DNA from: Phymorhynchus buccinoides
Lineage: Eukaryota; Mollusca; Gastropoda; Neogastropoda; Raphitomidae
Length of the DNA: 64,000 nt
Direction of reading: 5' to 3'
Assembly: GCA_017654935.2 (NCBI GenBank)
Contig: CM065698.1
Location: forward strand, 53,132,499-53,196,498
Position 1 is the first letter of the stretch. Each line of letters begins with the position of its first letter. Both the position numbers and the translations under genes were made by a program. Positions 34,901-48,566 of this stretch are shown piece by piece. The notes beneath the pieces were generated by a model. The model saw only the letters and a list, made by a program, of their open reading frames with translations, did not search any database and had not been told where the DNA came from.

Positions 34901-37900
34901 TCATTGCACTAATTGTAATGGGGATGTCACAGTGGACAAATCATTGCACTAATTGTAATGGGGATGTCACAGTGGACAAATCATTGCACTAATTGTAATG
35001 GGGATGTCACAGTGGACAAATCATTGCACTAATTGTAATGGGGATGTCACAGTGGACAAATCATTGCACTAATTGTAATGGGGATGTCACAGTGGACAAA
35101 TCATTGCACTAATTGTAATGGGGATGTCACAGTGGATAAATCATTGCACTAATTGTAATGGGGATGTCACAGTGGACAAATCATTGCACTAATTGTAATG
35201 GGGATGTCACAGTGGACAAATCATTGCACTAATTGTAATGGGGATGTCACAGTGGACAAATCATTGCACTAATTGTAATGGGGATGTCACAGTGGACAAA
35301 TCATTGCACTAATTGTAATGGGGATGCCACAGTGGACAAATCATTGCACTAATTGTAATGGGGATGCCACAGTGGACAAATCATTGCACTAATTGTAATG
35401 GGGATGTCACAGTGGACAAATCATTGCACTAATTGTAATGGGGATGTCACACAGTGGACAAATCATTGCACTAATTGTAATGGGGATGTCACAGTGGACA
35501 AATCATTGCACTAATTGTAATGGGGATGTCACAGTGGACAAATCATTGCACTAATTGTAATGGGGATGTCACAGTGGACAAATCATTGCACTAATTGTAA
35601 TGGGGATGTCACATGACAAATCATTGCACTAATTGTAATGGGGATGCCACAGTGGACAAATCATTGCACTAATTGTAATGGGGATGTCACAGTGGACAAA
35701 TCATTGCACTAATTGTAATGGGGATGTCACAGTGGACAAATCATTGCACTAATTGTAATGGGGATGTCACACAGTGGACAAATCATTGCACTAATTGTAA
35801 TGGGGATGTCACAGTGGACAAATCATTGCACTAATTGTAATGGGGATGTCACAGTGGACAAATCATTGCACTAATTGTAATGGGGATGTCACAGTGGACA
35901 AATCATTGCACTAATTGTAATGGGGATGCCACAGTGGACAAATCATTGCACTAATTGTAATGGGGATGTCACAGTGGACAAATCATTGCACTAATTGTAA
36001 TGGGGATGTCACAGTGGACAAATCATTGCACTAATTGTAATGGGGATGTCACAGTGGACAAATCATTGCACTAATTGTAATGGGGATGTCACAGTGGACA
36101 AATCATTGCACTAAAATCATTGCACTAATTGTAATGGGGATGTCACAGTGGACAAATCATTGCACTAATTGTAATGGGGATGTCACAGTGGACAAATCAT
36201 TGCACTAATTGCACAGTGGACAAATCATTGCACTAATTGTAATGGGGATGTCACAGTGGACAAATCATTGCACTAATTGTAATGGGGATGTCACAGTGGA
36301 CAAATCATTGCACTAATTGTAATGGGGATGTCACAGTGGACAAATCATTGCACTAATTGTAATGGGGATGTCACAGTGGACAAATCATTGCACTAATTGT
36401 AATGGGGATGTCACAGTGGACAAATCATTGCACTAATTGTAATGGGGATGTCACAGTGGACAAATCATTGCACTAATTGTAATGGGGATGTCACAGTGGA
36501 CAAATCATTGCACTAATTGTAATGGGGATGTCACAGTGGACAAATCATTGCACTAATTGTAATGGGGATGTCACAGTGGACAAATCATTGCACTAATTGT
36601 AATGGGGATGTCACAGTGGACAAATCATTGCACTAATTGTAATGGGGATGTCACAGTGGACAAATCATTGCACTAATTGTAATGGGGATGTCACAGTGGA
36701 CAAATCATTGCACTAATTGTAATGGGGATGTCACAGTGGACAAATCATTGCACTAATTGTAATGGGGATGTCACAGTGGATAAATCATTGCACTAATTGT
36801 AATGGGGATGTCACAGTGGACAAATCATTGCACTAATTGTAATGGGGATGTCACAGTGGACAAATCATTGCACTAATTGTAATGGGGATGTCACAGTGGA
36901 CAAATCATTGCACTAATTGTAATGGGGATGTCACAGTGGACAAATCATTGCACTAATTGTAATGGGGATGTCACAGTGGACAAATCATTGCACTAATTGT
37001 AATGGGGATGTCACAGTGGACAAATCATTGCACTAATTGTAATGGGGATGTCACAGTGGACAAATCATTGCACTAATTGTAATGGGGATGTCACAGTGGA
37101 CAAATCATTGCACTAATTGTAATGGGGATGTCACAGTGGACAAATCATTGCACTAATTGTAATGGGGATGTCACAGTGGACAAATCATTGCACTAATTGT
37201 AATGGGGATGTCACAGTGGACAAATCATTGCACTAATTGTAATGGGGATGTCACAGTGGACAAATCATTGCACTAATTGTAATGGGGATGTCACAGTGGA
37301 CAAATCATTGCACTAATTGTAATGGGGATGTCACAGTGGACAAATCATTGCACTAATTGTAATGGGGATGTCACAGTGGACAAATCATTGCACTAATTGT
37401 AATGGGGATGTCACAGTGGACAAATCATTGCACTAATTGTAATGGGGATGTCACAGTGGACAAATCATTGCACTAATTGTAATGGGGATGTCACAGTGGA
37501 CAAATCATTGCACACAGTGGACAAATCATTGTGGACAAATCATTGCACTAATTGTAATGGGGATGTCACAGTGGACAAATCATTGCACTAATTGTAATGG
37601 GGATGCCACAGTGGACAAATCATTGCACTAATTGTAATGGGGATGTCACAGTGGACAAATCATTGCACTAATTGTAATGGGGATGTCACAGTGGACAAAT
37701 CATTGCACTAATTGTAATGGGGATGTCACAGTGGACAAATCATTGCACTAATTGTAATGGGGATGTCACAGTGGACAAATCATTGCACTAATTGTAATGG
37801 GGATGTCACAGTGGACAAATCATTGCACTAATTGTAATGGGGATGTCACAGTGGACAAATCATTGCACTAATTGTAATGGGGATGTCACAGTGGACAAAT

Positions 37901-40900
37901 CATTGCACTAATTGTAATGGGGATGTCACAGTGGACAAATCATTGCACTAATTGTAATGGGGATGTCATGGGGATGCCACAGTGGACAAATCATTGCACT
38001 AATTGTAATGGGGATGTCACAGTGGAGTGGACAAATCATTGCACTAATTGTAATGGGGGATGTCACAGTGGACAAATCATTGCACTAATTGTAATGGGGA
38101 TGTCACAGTGGACAAATCATTGCACTAATTGTAATGGGGATGTCACAGTGGACAAATCATTGCACTAATTGTAATGGGGATGTCACAGTGGACAAATCAT
38201 TGCACTAATTGTAATGGGGATGTCACAGTGGACAAATCATTGCACTAATTGTAATGGGGATGTCACAGTGGACAAATCATTGCACTAATTGTAATGGGGA
38301 TGTCACAGTGGACAAATCATTGCACTAATTGTAATGGGGATGCCACAGTGGACAAATCATTGCACTAATTGTAATGGGGATGTCACAGTGGATAAATCAT
38401 TGCACTAATTGTAATGGGGATGTCACAGTGGACAAATCATTGCACTAATTGTAATGGGGATGTCACAGTGGACAAATCATTGCACTAATTGTAATGGGGA
38501 TGTCACAGTGGACAAATCATTGCACTAATTGTAATGGGGATGTCACAGTGGACAAATCATTGCACTAATTGTAATGGGGATGTCACAGTGGACAAATCAT
38601 TGCACTAATTGTAATGGGGATGTCACAGTGGACAAATCATTGCACTAATTGTAATGGGGATGTCACAGTGGACAAATCATTGCACTAATTGTAATGGGGA
38701 TGTGCACACAGTGGACAAATCATTGCACATTGTAATGGGGACACAGTCAAATCATTGCACTAATTGTAATGGGGATGTCACAGTGGACAAATCATTGCAC
38801 TAATTGTAATGGGGATGTCACAGTGGACAAATCATTGCACTAATTGTAATGGGGATGTCACAGTGGACAAATCATTGCACTAATTGTAATGGGGATGTCA
38901 CAGTGGACAAATCATTGCACTAATTGTAATGGGGATGTCACAGTGGACAAATCATTGCACTAATTGTAATGGGGATGTCACAGTGGACAAATCATTGCAC
39001 TAATTGTAATGGGGATGTCACAGTGGACAAATCATTGCACTAATTGTAATGGGGATGTCACAGTGGACAAATCATTGCACTAATTGTAATGGGGATGTCA
39101 CAGTGGACAAATCATTGCACTAATTGTAATGGGGATGTCACAATGGATAAATCATTGCACTAATTGTAATGGGGATGTCACAGTGGACAAATCATTGCAC
39201 TAATTGTAATGGGGATGTCACAGTGGACAAATCATTGCACTAATTGTAATGGGGATGTCACAGTGGACAAATCATTGCACTAATTGTAATGGGGATGTCA
39301 CAGTGGACAAATCATTGCACTAATTGTAATGGGGATGTCACAGTGGACAAATCATTGCACTAATTGTAATGGGGATGTCACAGTGGACAAATCATTGCAC
39401 TAATTGTAATGGGGATGTCACAGTGGACAAATCATTGCACTAATTGTAATGGGGATGTCACAGTGGACAAATCATTGCACTAATTGTAATGGGGATGTCA
39501 CAGTGGACAAATCATTGCACTAATTGTAATGGGGATGTCACAGTGGACAAATCATTGCACTAATTGTAATGGGGATGTCACAGTGGACAAATCATTGCAC
39601 TAATTGTAATGGGGATGTCACAGTGGACAAATCATTGCACTAATTGTAATGGGGATGTCACAGTGGACAAATCATTGCACTAATTGTAATGGGGATGTCA
39701 CAGTGGACAAATCATTGCACTAATTGTAATGGGGATGTCACAGTGGACAAATCATTGCACTAATTGTAATGGGGATGTCACAATGGACAAATCATTGCAC
39801 TAATTGTAATGGGGATGTCACAGTGGACAAATCATTGCACTAATTGTAATGGGGATGTCACAGTGGACAAATCATTGCACTAATTGTAATGGGGATGTCA
39901 CAGTGGACAAATCATTGCACTAATTGTAATGGGGATGTCACAGTGGACAAATCATTGCACTAATTGTAATGGGGATGTCACAGTGGATAAATCATTGCAC
40001 ATTGTAATGGATAAATCATTGCACTAATTGTAATGGGGATGCTATTGTAATGGGGATGTCACAGTGGACAAATCATTGCACTAATTGTAATGGGGATGTC
40101 ACAGTGGACAAATCATTGCACTAATTGTAATGGGGATGTCACAGTGGACAAATCATTGCACTAATTGTAATGGGGATGTCACAGTGGACAAATCATTGCA
40201 CTAATTGTAATGGGGATGCCACAGTGGACAAATCATTGCACTAATTGTAATGGGGATGTCACAGTGGACAAATCATTGCACTAATTGTAATGGGGATGTC
40301 ACAGTGGACAAATCATTGCACTAATTGTAATGGGGATGTACACACAGTGGACAAATCATTGCACTAATTGTAATGGGGATGTCACACAGTGGACAAATCA
40401 TTGCACTAATTGTAATGGGGATGTCACAGTGGACAAATCATTGCACTAATTGTAATGGGGATGTCACAGTGGACAGTGGATAAATCATTGCACTAATTGT
40501 AATGGGGATGTCACAGTGGACAAATCATTGCACTAATTGTAATGGGGATGTCACAGTGGACAAATCATTGCACTAATTGTAATGGGGATGTCACAGTGGA
40601 CAAATCATTGCACTAATTGTAATGGGGATGTCACAGTGTCACAGTGGACAAATCATTGCAAATCATTGCACTAATTGTAATGGGGATGTCACACAGTGGA
40701 TGGGGATGTCACAGTCATTGCACTAATTGTAATGGGGATGTCACAGTGGACAAATCATTGCACTAATTGTAATGGGGATGTCAAGTGGACAAAATGCACT
40801 AATTGTAATGGGGATGTCACAGTGGACAAATCATTGCACTAATTGTAATGGGGATGTCACAGTGGACAAATCATTGCACTAATTGTAATGGGGATGTCAC

Positions 40901-42708
40901 AGTGGACAAATCATTGCACTAATTGTAATGGGGATGTCACAGTGGACAAATCATTGCACTAATTGTAATGGGGATGTCACAGTGGACAAATCATTGCACT
41001 AATTGTAATGGGGATGTCACAGTGGACAAATCATTGCACTAATTGTAAGATGATAAATCATTGCACAATGGGGATGTCACAGTGGACAAATCATTGCACT
41101 AATTGTAATGGGGATGTCACAGTGGACAAATCATTGCACTAATTGTAATGGGGATGTCACAGTGGATAAATCATTGCACTAATTGTAATGGGGATGTCAC
41201 AGTGGACAAATCATTGCACTAATTGTAATGGGGATGTCACAGTGGACAAATCATTGCACTAATTGTAATGGGGATGTCACACATTGTGGGGACAAATCAT
41301 TGCACTAATTGTAATGGGGATGTCACAGTGGATAAATCATTGCACTAATTGTAATGGGGATGTCACAGTGGACAAATCATTGCACTAATTGTAATGGGGA
41401 TGTCACAGTGGACAAATCATTGCACTAATTGTAATGGGGATGTCACAGTGGACAAATCATTGCACTAATTGTAATGGGGATGTCACAGTGGATAAATCAT
41501 TGCACTAATTGTAATGGGGATGTCACAGTGGACAAATCATTGCACTAATTGTAATGGGGATGTCACAGTGGATAAATCATTGCACTAATTGTAATGGGGA
41601 TGTCACAGTGGATAAATCATTGCACTAATTGTAATGGGGATGTCACAGTGGATAAATCATTGCACTAATTGTAATGGGGATGTCACAGTGGACAAATCAT
41701 TGCACTAATTGTAATGGGGATGTCACAGTGGACAAATCATTGCACTAATTGTAATGGGGATGTCACAATGGATAAATCATTGCACTAATTGTAATGGATG
41801 TCACAGTGGATGGGGATGTCACAGTGGATAAATCATTGCACTAATTGTAATGGGGATGTCACAGTGGACAAATCATTGCACTAATTGTAATGGGGATGTC
41901 ACAGTGGACAAATCATTGCACTAATTGTAATGGGGATGTCACAGTGGACAAATCATTGCACTAATTGTAATGGGGATGTCACAGTGGACAAATCATTGCA
42001 CTAATTGTAATGGGGATGTCACATCATCATTGCACTAATTGTAATGGGGATGTCACAGTGGACAAATCATTGCACTAATTGTAATGGGGATGTCACAGTG
42101 GACAAATCATTGCACTAATTGTAATGGGGATGCCACAGTGGAGTGGACAAATCATTGCACTAATTGTAATGGGGATGTCACAGTGTACAAGTCATTGCTC
42201 TAATTGTAATGGGGATGTCACAGTGGATAAATCATTGCACTAATTGTAATGGGGATGTCACAGTGGACAATGGACAAATCATTGCACTAATTGTAATGGG
42301 GATGTCACAGTGGACAAATCATTGCACTAATTGTAATGGGGATGTCACAGTGATAAATCATTGCACTAATTGTAATGGGGATGTCACAGTGTACAAATCA
42401 TTGCACTAATTGTAATGGGGATGTCACAGTGGATAAATCATTGCACTAATTGTAATGGGGATGTCACAGTGGACAAATCATTGCACTAATTGTAATGGGG
42501 ATGTCACAGTGACAAATCATTGCACTAATTGTAATGGGGATGTCACAGTGGATAAATCATTACACTAATTGTAATGGGGATGTCACAGTGGACAGTGGAC
42601 AAATCATTGAACTATTGTAATGGGGATGTCACAGTGGACAAATCATTGCACTAATTGTAATGGGGATGTCACAGTGGATAAATCATTGCACTAATTGTAA
42701 TGGGGATG
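25999..42708. repeat. 40-bp satellite array, about 415 copies, open at the right into an assembly gap
   Basis: The unit is ATTGTAATGGGGATGTCACA followed by GTGGACAAATCATTGCACTA. It runs head to tail for 16.7 kb. Common variants are GATGCC for GATGTC, GGATAAAT for GGACAAAT, and duplicated CAGTGGA. Truncated or fused units are frequent at 27000-29700 and 40000-42700 and scattered elsewhere, for example at 34860, 37510 and 38700. Long stretches such as 36240-37500 are almost perfect. Because 40 is not a multiple of three, the open frames through it are short and meaningless. There are no spacers, so it is not a CRISPR array. Confidence 0.98.
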
Positions 42709-43208
42709 NNNNNNNNNNNNNNNNNNNNNNNNNNNNNNNNNNNNNNNNNNNNNNNNNNNNNNNNNNNNNNNNNNNNNNNNNNNNNNNNNNNNNNNNNNNN
42801 NNNNNNNNNNNNNNNNNNNNNNNNNNNNNNNNNNNNNNNNNNNNNNNNNNNNNNNNNNNNNNNNNNNNNNNNNNNNNNNNNNNNNNNNNNNNNNNNNNNN
42901 NNNNNNNNNNNNNNNNNNNNNNNNNNNNNNNNNNNNNNNNNNNNNNNNNNNNNNNNNNNNNNNNNNNNNNNNNNNNNNNNNNNNNNNNNNNNNNNNNNNN
43001 NNNNNNNNNNNNNNNNNNNNNNNNNNNNNNNNNNNNNNNNNNNNNNNNNNNNNNNNNNNNNNNNNNNNNNNNNNNNNNNNNNNNNNNNNNNNNNNNNNNN
43101 NNNNNNNNNNNNNNNNNNNNNNNNNNNNNNNNNNNNNNNNNNNNNNNNNNNNNNNNNNNNNNNNNNNNNNNNNNNNNNNNNNNNNNNNNNNNNNNNNNNN
43201 NNNNNNNN
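42709..43208. other. Assembly gap of exactly 500 N
   Basis: A round-number run of N placed where the satellite could not be assembled. The true size is probably unknown. Confidence 0.99.
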
Positions 43209-43890
43209 CCACAATTGTCACAACCCTTCCTCTCTATTATGGCCACACAACATCAATTGTCACCAACCCTCCTCTATCTGAGTCACACACCACCAATTGT
43301 GAACAACCCTTCCTCTATGGCCCACCACACCACCAATTGGCAACAACACTTCCTCTCTAAATGGCCCACACCCCACAATGTCAACAACCTTTCCTCTCTA
43401 TATGGCCACACACCACCAATTGTCTAACAACACTGCCTCTCTATATGGCCATACACCACCAATTGTTCAGCAACCCTTCCTCGCTATATGCCACACAACA
43501 CCAAAAATTTTTTTTAGAGAAGTGAACAACACTTCATCTTTTAATGGCACAAACACCATCAATTGTCAGGAAACCCTACTTCTATATGGCCACACACACC
43601 AATTCTCAAAAACCTTCCCCTATGGCCCACACACCAATCACTGCCAAAACAACCCTTCCTTCTATATGGCAACACACAACCAATTGTCAACAAACTCTTC
43701 CTACTATGACCACACACCACCCAAGTGTCAACAACCCTTTACTATGGCCACACACACCAATTGTCAACAACCCTTCCTTCCATCTATATGGCCACACACA
43801 CCACCAATGGTGCCGCAACCCTTCAGTATGGCCCACACACCATCAAATTGTCAGCAACCCTTCCTCTATGACCACACACATTAATACATA
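43209..43890. repeat. Degenerate ~42-bp tandem repeat, about 16 copies
   Basis: The consensus is roughly CCACACACCACCAATTGTCA followed by ACAACCCTTCCTCTCTATATGG. Copies vary in length and have many single-base indels. It is unrelated to the 40-bp satellite on the other side of the gap. Open frames over it are repeat artefacts. Confidence 0.85.
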
Positions 43891-43969
43891 CTTCAAACAT
43901 ACGCACACATGCACAACAAACACACGCATACGCGCGTGCACATACACACGCACTATGGAGATGGGGGTG

Positions 43970-44570
43970 TTATCGGAAAGACTGCCGGAACAGATGGGTT
44001 TTCATATTTGTTTGAACGAGCTAAAGATTGACTATGTCTAACAGCAGAAGGCAATGAATTCCAGAGTTTGACTGCTGTGATGTAAAAGCTTCTACCTACT
44101 GGCATCACGTTACAGTTTTGTTCGAAAGATCCTATTGTCGTTTGCTGAGCGGAGGATCGAGATGGACGTAAAATTCAAGAAGCTCAGAGAGCATGCGGTT
44201 GCTTGTTTCCCGAGGCAGCTTTGCAATTTATTCTTGCGAACGGTTAGCCAATGTAGCTCTTTAAGAGAGGTGATTGTATGTTGAAGACGCCTTGGCTTTG
44301 AAGACCCATTCTAGCAGCAGAGTTTTGAAGTTGTTTAAAGGGTTGAGAAGCGCCTGTGGGCGACCAAGTAGTAAGGGAGCTGCCAGTAATTAATCTAGAC
44401 AAAATGTATGAGCTGACTAGCGTTTTGGTTGCTCGGTTGTGAGAAAGAGGTCTTATAGAACTGATTCGCCTGCGTCGATGTAGCAGCCTGGCAGTCTTAG
44501 ATGGTATGTTGTTGACAAGTGGAAAGGTCTTCATCAAGAGGAAACGTCAATAAGTTGCGGACATGGTTCA
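43970..44570 (-). pseudogene. Decayed reverse transcriptase C-terminus (L2/CR1-like)
   Basis: The minus strand reads LVNNIPSKTARLLHRRRRIS and SHNRATKTLVSSYILSRL. In a second frame it reads GAPQALLNPLQKLQNSAARM. Further on it reads LKELHWL, GRSFYITAVKLWNSLPSAV and RSNKYENPSVPAVF. These are thumb and C-terminal blocks of L2/CR1-like proteins (LQ..QN.AAR, LHWLPV, WNSLP..R). Several frameshifts are needed. Sequence at 44570-44820 may be its upstream continuation but is too diverged to assign. Confidence 0.72.
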
Positions 44571-45180
44571 GAAAATGAATGTTGGAAATCTCCAAAGGGA
44601 AGGGAATCGTTTTACATTATGCAGAGGAAAACAACTGTCGCCTACATATAAGGTGCTGTTATAAACGTTCAAGTATTTATTAATGATGTTTTGAAGGAAG
44701 CTAAGGTGCTCTTGTTTTGAATAGATGTAGGCATCTATTCCATAGTTTTGCTCATGAATATGCTTACGGATGGACAGATCTGTTGTTGGACGAGGATATG
44801 AATATTATACTTTTATTTACGACCATTGCGGATTGGATTATTCACAGAGATAATAAAATAATAATTAAATAATAATATAATAATCATAATAATAATAATA
44901 ATAATACATAATTGAATTTATTATAGCGCCCTTTTCGCACATGAGCTCAGTGCGCTTTTACATTGATAACCCAAGAGCATTATAGCAAACAAATGATAAT
45001 GAATAATTAGAAAGTAAACTAAACATGATGCTGCCTCCACGCAAATGATTTCGCTGTATGCGTTACCAATTCGTGTGTATTTTCTTCCATATTCTTGGAA
45101 CATTATTAGGTACCCTAGTTGAATGTAATGTTATAGCTAAACATGTGGATAAAATGTTGTGTCGAGTGCGTGAGTGCGTG
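44571..45180. other. Unassigned sequence with (AAT)n and a SINE-like end
   Basis: An ATA/AAT-rich tract lies at about 44848-44915. It is followed by TTTATTATAGCGCCCTTTTC and CAGTGCGCTTTACATTG, a form often seen at ends of short retroelements with AT-rich tails. No coding region is recognised. Confidence 0.4.
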
Positions 45181-45194
45181 CGGGTGGTGCGTGC

Positions 45195-45217
45195 TGACAG
45201 TGTGTGCGTGTGTGCGT

Positions 45218-45254
<37 letters not shown>

Positions 45255-45302
45255 TTGTGTGTGTGTGTGTGTGTGTCGTGTGTGTGTGTGTTTGTGTGTG
45301 AA
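45195..45302. repeat. (TG)n microsatellite
   Basis: Imperfect TG run bordering the 3' end of the next minus-strand retrotransposon. Confidence 0.93.
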
Positions 45303-47330
45303 GTAAAGTAAGTCAAAAATGATCTTATTGAGGGTGTAAAGAATAAGTAACAAGCTTTTTTTTCATCCTACCCTCCCAAACAACTTAAAATACAAACATC
45401 ATGAAAATGCATAATAATAATAATAATCAAATAATAGAAAAAAACCCCACAGATACCATTCATAAACTAGTAATAAATTTAAGAAAAAAAAATAAAGAAA
45501 AAACTAATAAAAAAAAAAATCGTATATATAAATCAAACGAGACAGAGAGAGAGAGACGATCAGATGAGAGAGAGAGATGAGAGAGACGAGCAGAAATCGA
45601 GAAGAGACGAGAGAGAAGAGGTGAGAGATGAGATGAGAGAGAAGAGAAGACGAGATGAGTTGAGAGAGAGAGAGAGCACACAAAACAATAACAATTGGGA
45701 GAAAATGAAAGAAAGAAAAGGATATGGGGGGGGGGGGGGGGGTCGTGAAAAAAGGAAGAATAATTTTTACATATTTATATACATAGTGACTATACATAAT
45801 AATAAATAAAAGTTTACAATTTATCAAAGTCAAATACTTCTTTAAAGTTCTTTTAAAAGTAGATTTAAAATGGACACAATGTCAAGAATGATCCGGCAAG
45901 TTGTTCCATGCGATGTTCCTCATGAGGGTATGTTCAAGATGGATTTGAATAAGATCATTTCTGGGTTTAGGACACACGAACGCATGTGAGTGTCGTCGAT
46001 TTTTCATTTATTTTAAAATAGATTTATAATGTTCTTCGTGGGCAGTTCCATTTACGACATTAAACATACATAGTTTCATTTGTATAGAAAAGCCTGTATT
46101 GGAAAGGGAAGGATGTTTAGTGTTTGTGTCATTTACAAGTCAGGGTACTAGATTTAAGTAAAAATAGCTTTAAAGTTTTTTTTATGTAAGCGAGTTATAT
46201 ATTTAGATACTTTCACTTGCACTAGCCCATAAAGTGGATGCCATAATTAATAAGAGGTAAGAGGACCATGAAGAAAGAAGTTTTCTTGAATGAAAGATCC
46301 AAAAACAATATTATTTTTGAATGTGTGTGTGTGGGGGGGAGGGGGGGGCGTGCGGCGCGTGCGTGTGTGCATTGCCTTCATGCAAGTGAGGGGCCGCATG
46401 TTGTTCGTTATCTGAAGCATAAGCATGGCCGATTAAGACATCTAAGGTGAAAGGAAGAATGTTACTGTTTATAGTCAGTGGTTTGCAGAGATTATGAATT
46501 TGTATAGTGTTGTTGTTGCTTTTCTTGTAATTTTTATTGCACGTCTATAGGCAGTTCTAGTGAGATTTAAGCAGTCTAACAACCAAATCCACGTCGTAGA
46601 AGCGTAGTCATATCTGGTAGCTTTTTGTGGATGTAAGCATGAAAGAACAATTGTCCGGGTGTTGCTGACGAATTTAGTGTTATTCTGTTTAGCTGAACAT
46701 AATTTGTGGGATAACTTTCGAGTAAGAATGAGATATGAAAGATCAGGACAGATTATTAGCGAATACCAAAGCCAATTCATTTATGAAAATCAACTTCTTC
46801 CGAGTTTTATCAGTATTTTAACTTCCATTAAATCTTGTACTATTTTGACGCTTTGGTCTCGTGGGTAGTAAATATGTTTGGATGGAAGAGGGTGCAATTA
46901 AGGCCATGTTGATTAAATTCTGTCCTTGCTGCTACCTTGTTTAAGTCATTGTAAGTCAGTTAAAACTAAATTTGCCTTCTTGTTTTTGTTATGTTAGGTT
47001 GTATCATAAGCAAAATAGTTGTTCACAGAAGGGATGATTATGCTAAAAGGGGAGGTCCTTATATATACTGAAAATAAAAGTGGGGCCTAGCACAGACCCT
47101 TGTGGTATTCAATATTAATTCTTATTTGACGGCACGAAACGAGCAGGATTTGCATCTTGAAAAACAATCTGCCGAAAAAAATATAAGTTTTTTTGAGACC
47201 ATACAGTGTAAGTTTTCTTAGGCGGAGATTATGATCAAATAGTGTCAAATGCTTCGAACAGCTATAAAAAGTAGCCCCTGTGGAATAAATCATTATCAAC
47301 ACTTTTAATGCCATTGTTCTATAGATAGGT
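45303..47330 (-). pseudogene. Heavily decayed CR1/Jockey-group retrotransposon, reverse transcriptase to 3' end, minus strand
   Basis: In minus-strand order I can read FYSCSKHLTLFDHNLRLRKL near 47250 and a block resembling IPQGSVLGP near 47100. FAYDTT, a worn catalytic box, is near 47000. SHKLCSAKQNNTKFVSNTRT and YRRAIKI lie at 46475-46780. The CPKPRNDLIQIH and MRNIAWNNLPDHS blocks lie near 45900. The trailer includes a GA-rich stretch (45540-45680), a G-run (45727-45742) and an end near 45303 abutting (TG)n. Nearly every block is in a different frame and the catalytic box is changed. Confidence 0.7.
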
Positions 47331-47429
47331 GAGATGCTGTTATGGCAAGAAGTATGCTTCTAAAGCCACTTTGGTTTGGTGTGAAAAAAGTATATATTCT
47401 AACGTGTTTTGAATTCATTTATTTAGAGC

Positions 47430-48325
47430 TGTCAAGAAGTCTTGGGGCCCATATCTTTTTGTACTATATGCTTGCTCCTGTTTCTGATGTCGTTAGTAAG
47501 AATGCAATTGTCCACGAGAGTTTTGCTAGACGATACTCATGTCAATCAGTCGCCTCTCTTAGCGAAATTAGATGGGCTAGATATGCAAGATACAAGAACT
47601 GTATAGCAGATAGTCAAAACATGGATGACTGTTAATAAACTGCCAGTTGAACGAAGGACAAGACTGAACTTATGTTAGCCTTCAAAGAGATTACTTGGCC
47701 AATCCATCTCTTCAAGATTCTCGTACAATCAAAACAACACACTCCTGTATCTTCTGTCCCCCTCTGTTCGCAGTCTCGGAGTCACGTTAGATCAGACCCT
47801 CTCTCTAAACAACAGTCTCAATGTTGTGAATCGAATACCTTCAGCTCGACAAAATAAGTTCTGTTCGCCACTATCTGTCTACTGACGCCACGAAAACTTT
47901 GGTCTGTGCTTTGTTTTGTCCTAAAATCGAATTACTGCCAACTCTCTCCTTGGATGGCCTCCCAAAGTATCGTTCTCAGTCGCTCCAAAGAATTCAAAGA
48001 AATGACTCGTCCGATTAGTCCTTAAGTCTCTAAGTATGAAACATGTTCACGCCGGACCATTCTGCACTCTTGCACTGGTTTTAAAAATCTCATATGAAGG
48101 ATTGACTATAAACTCCCACTCTTTCCTCTCACTGTCATCTCTGGTTATGCCCATGATACCGGTCCTGACTACTCATTCTCTTACACACCTTCTCGTGTCC
48201 TCCGCTATTCCTCTGACACAAGCCTCTGCAACCAGCCACTCGTCAAACCAACACTATGGTGAAAAAGGTCCTTTTCGCCTTCAGGCTCCATCTGTGTGAA
48301 CAAACTTACCCCGTCTCTCAGGAAA
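47430..48325 (+). pseudogene. Degenerate L2/CR1-like reverse transcriptase copy, plus strand
   Basis: This matches, base by base with many small indels, the better copy at 53200-54060: LGAHIFLYYMLAPVSDVVSK here against LGPILFVLYAAPVSDVISK there. Next come HESFA, NCIADSQNMDDC, and the later CTGACGCCACGAAAACTTTG and CTCCATCTGTGTG blocks. The indels mostly look like single-base gains, such as FARRYS for FADDTQ. It cannot be translated. Confidence 0.85.
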
Positions 48326-48462
48326 CTCGCACTCTGTGCTAATCTGTGGTCTGTTCGTTCTTGTGCTTCTGGTGCTATGATCTGTGGTTTGTTCGCGACT
48401 GTCTTATCTTCGGTACATGACAGATCACACTGTGGGTTGATAGTGGGCCTCTCTCACACACA

Positions 48463-48518
48463 CCCTCTCTCTCTCTTTCTCTCTCTTTCTTCTCTCTCTC
48501 TCTCTCCTCTACTCTCTC

Positions 48519-48565
<47 letters not shown>
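48463..48565. repeat. (CT)n microsatellite, interrupted
   Basis: CT runs with occasional TTT and CTCC. It is the left border of the insert at 48566-49418. Confidence 0.93.

Positions 48566-48566
<1 letters not shown>

Noticed and set aside
25999..42708. CRISPR-like array of 40-bp repeats
   Set aside because: Units are directly adjacent with no spacers and the context is eukaryotic. It is a satellite.
42660..43427. Open frames spanning the N run
   Set aside because: Made of unknown residues across an assembly gap; no meaning.
44925..44965. A SINE with internal promoter
   Set aside because: The GCGCCC...CAGTGCGCTTTACATTG end looks retroelement-like, but no A/B box or tRNA-like head could be found, so only a SINE-like end is noted.
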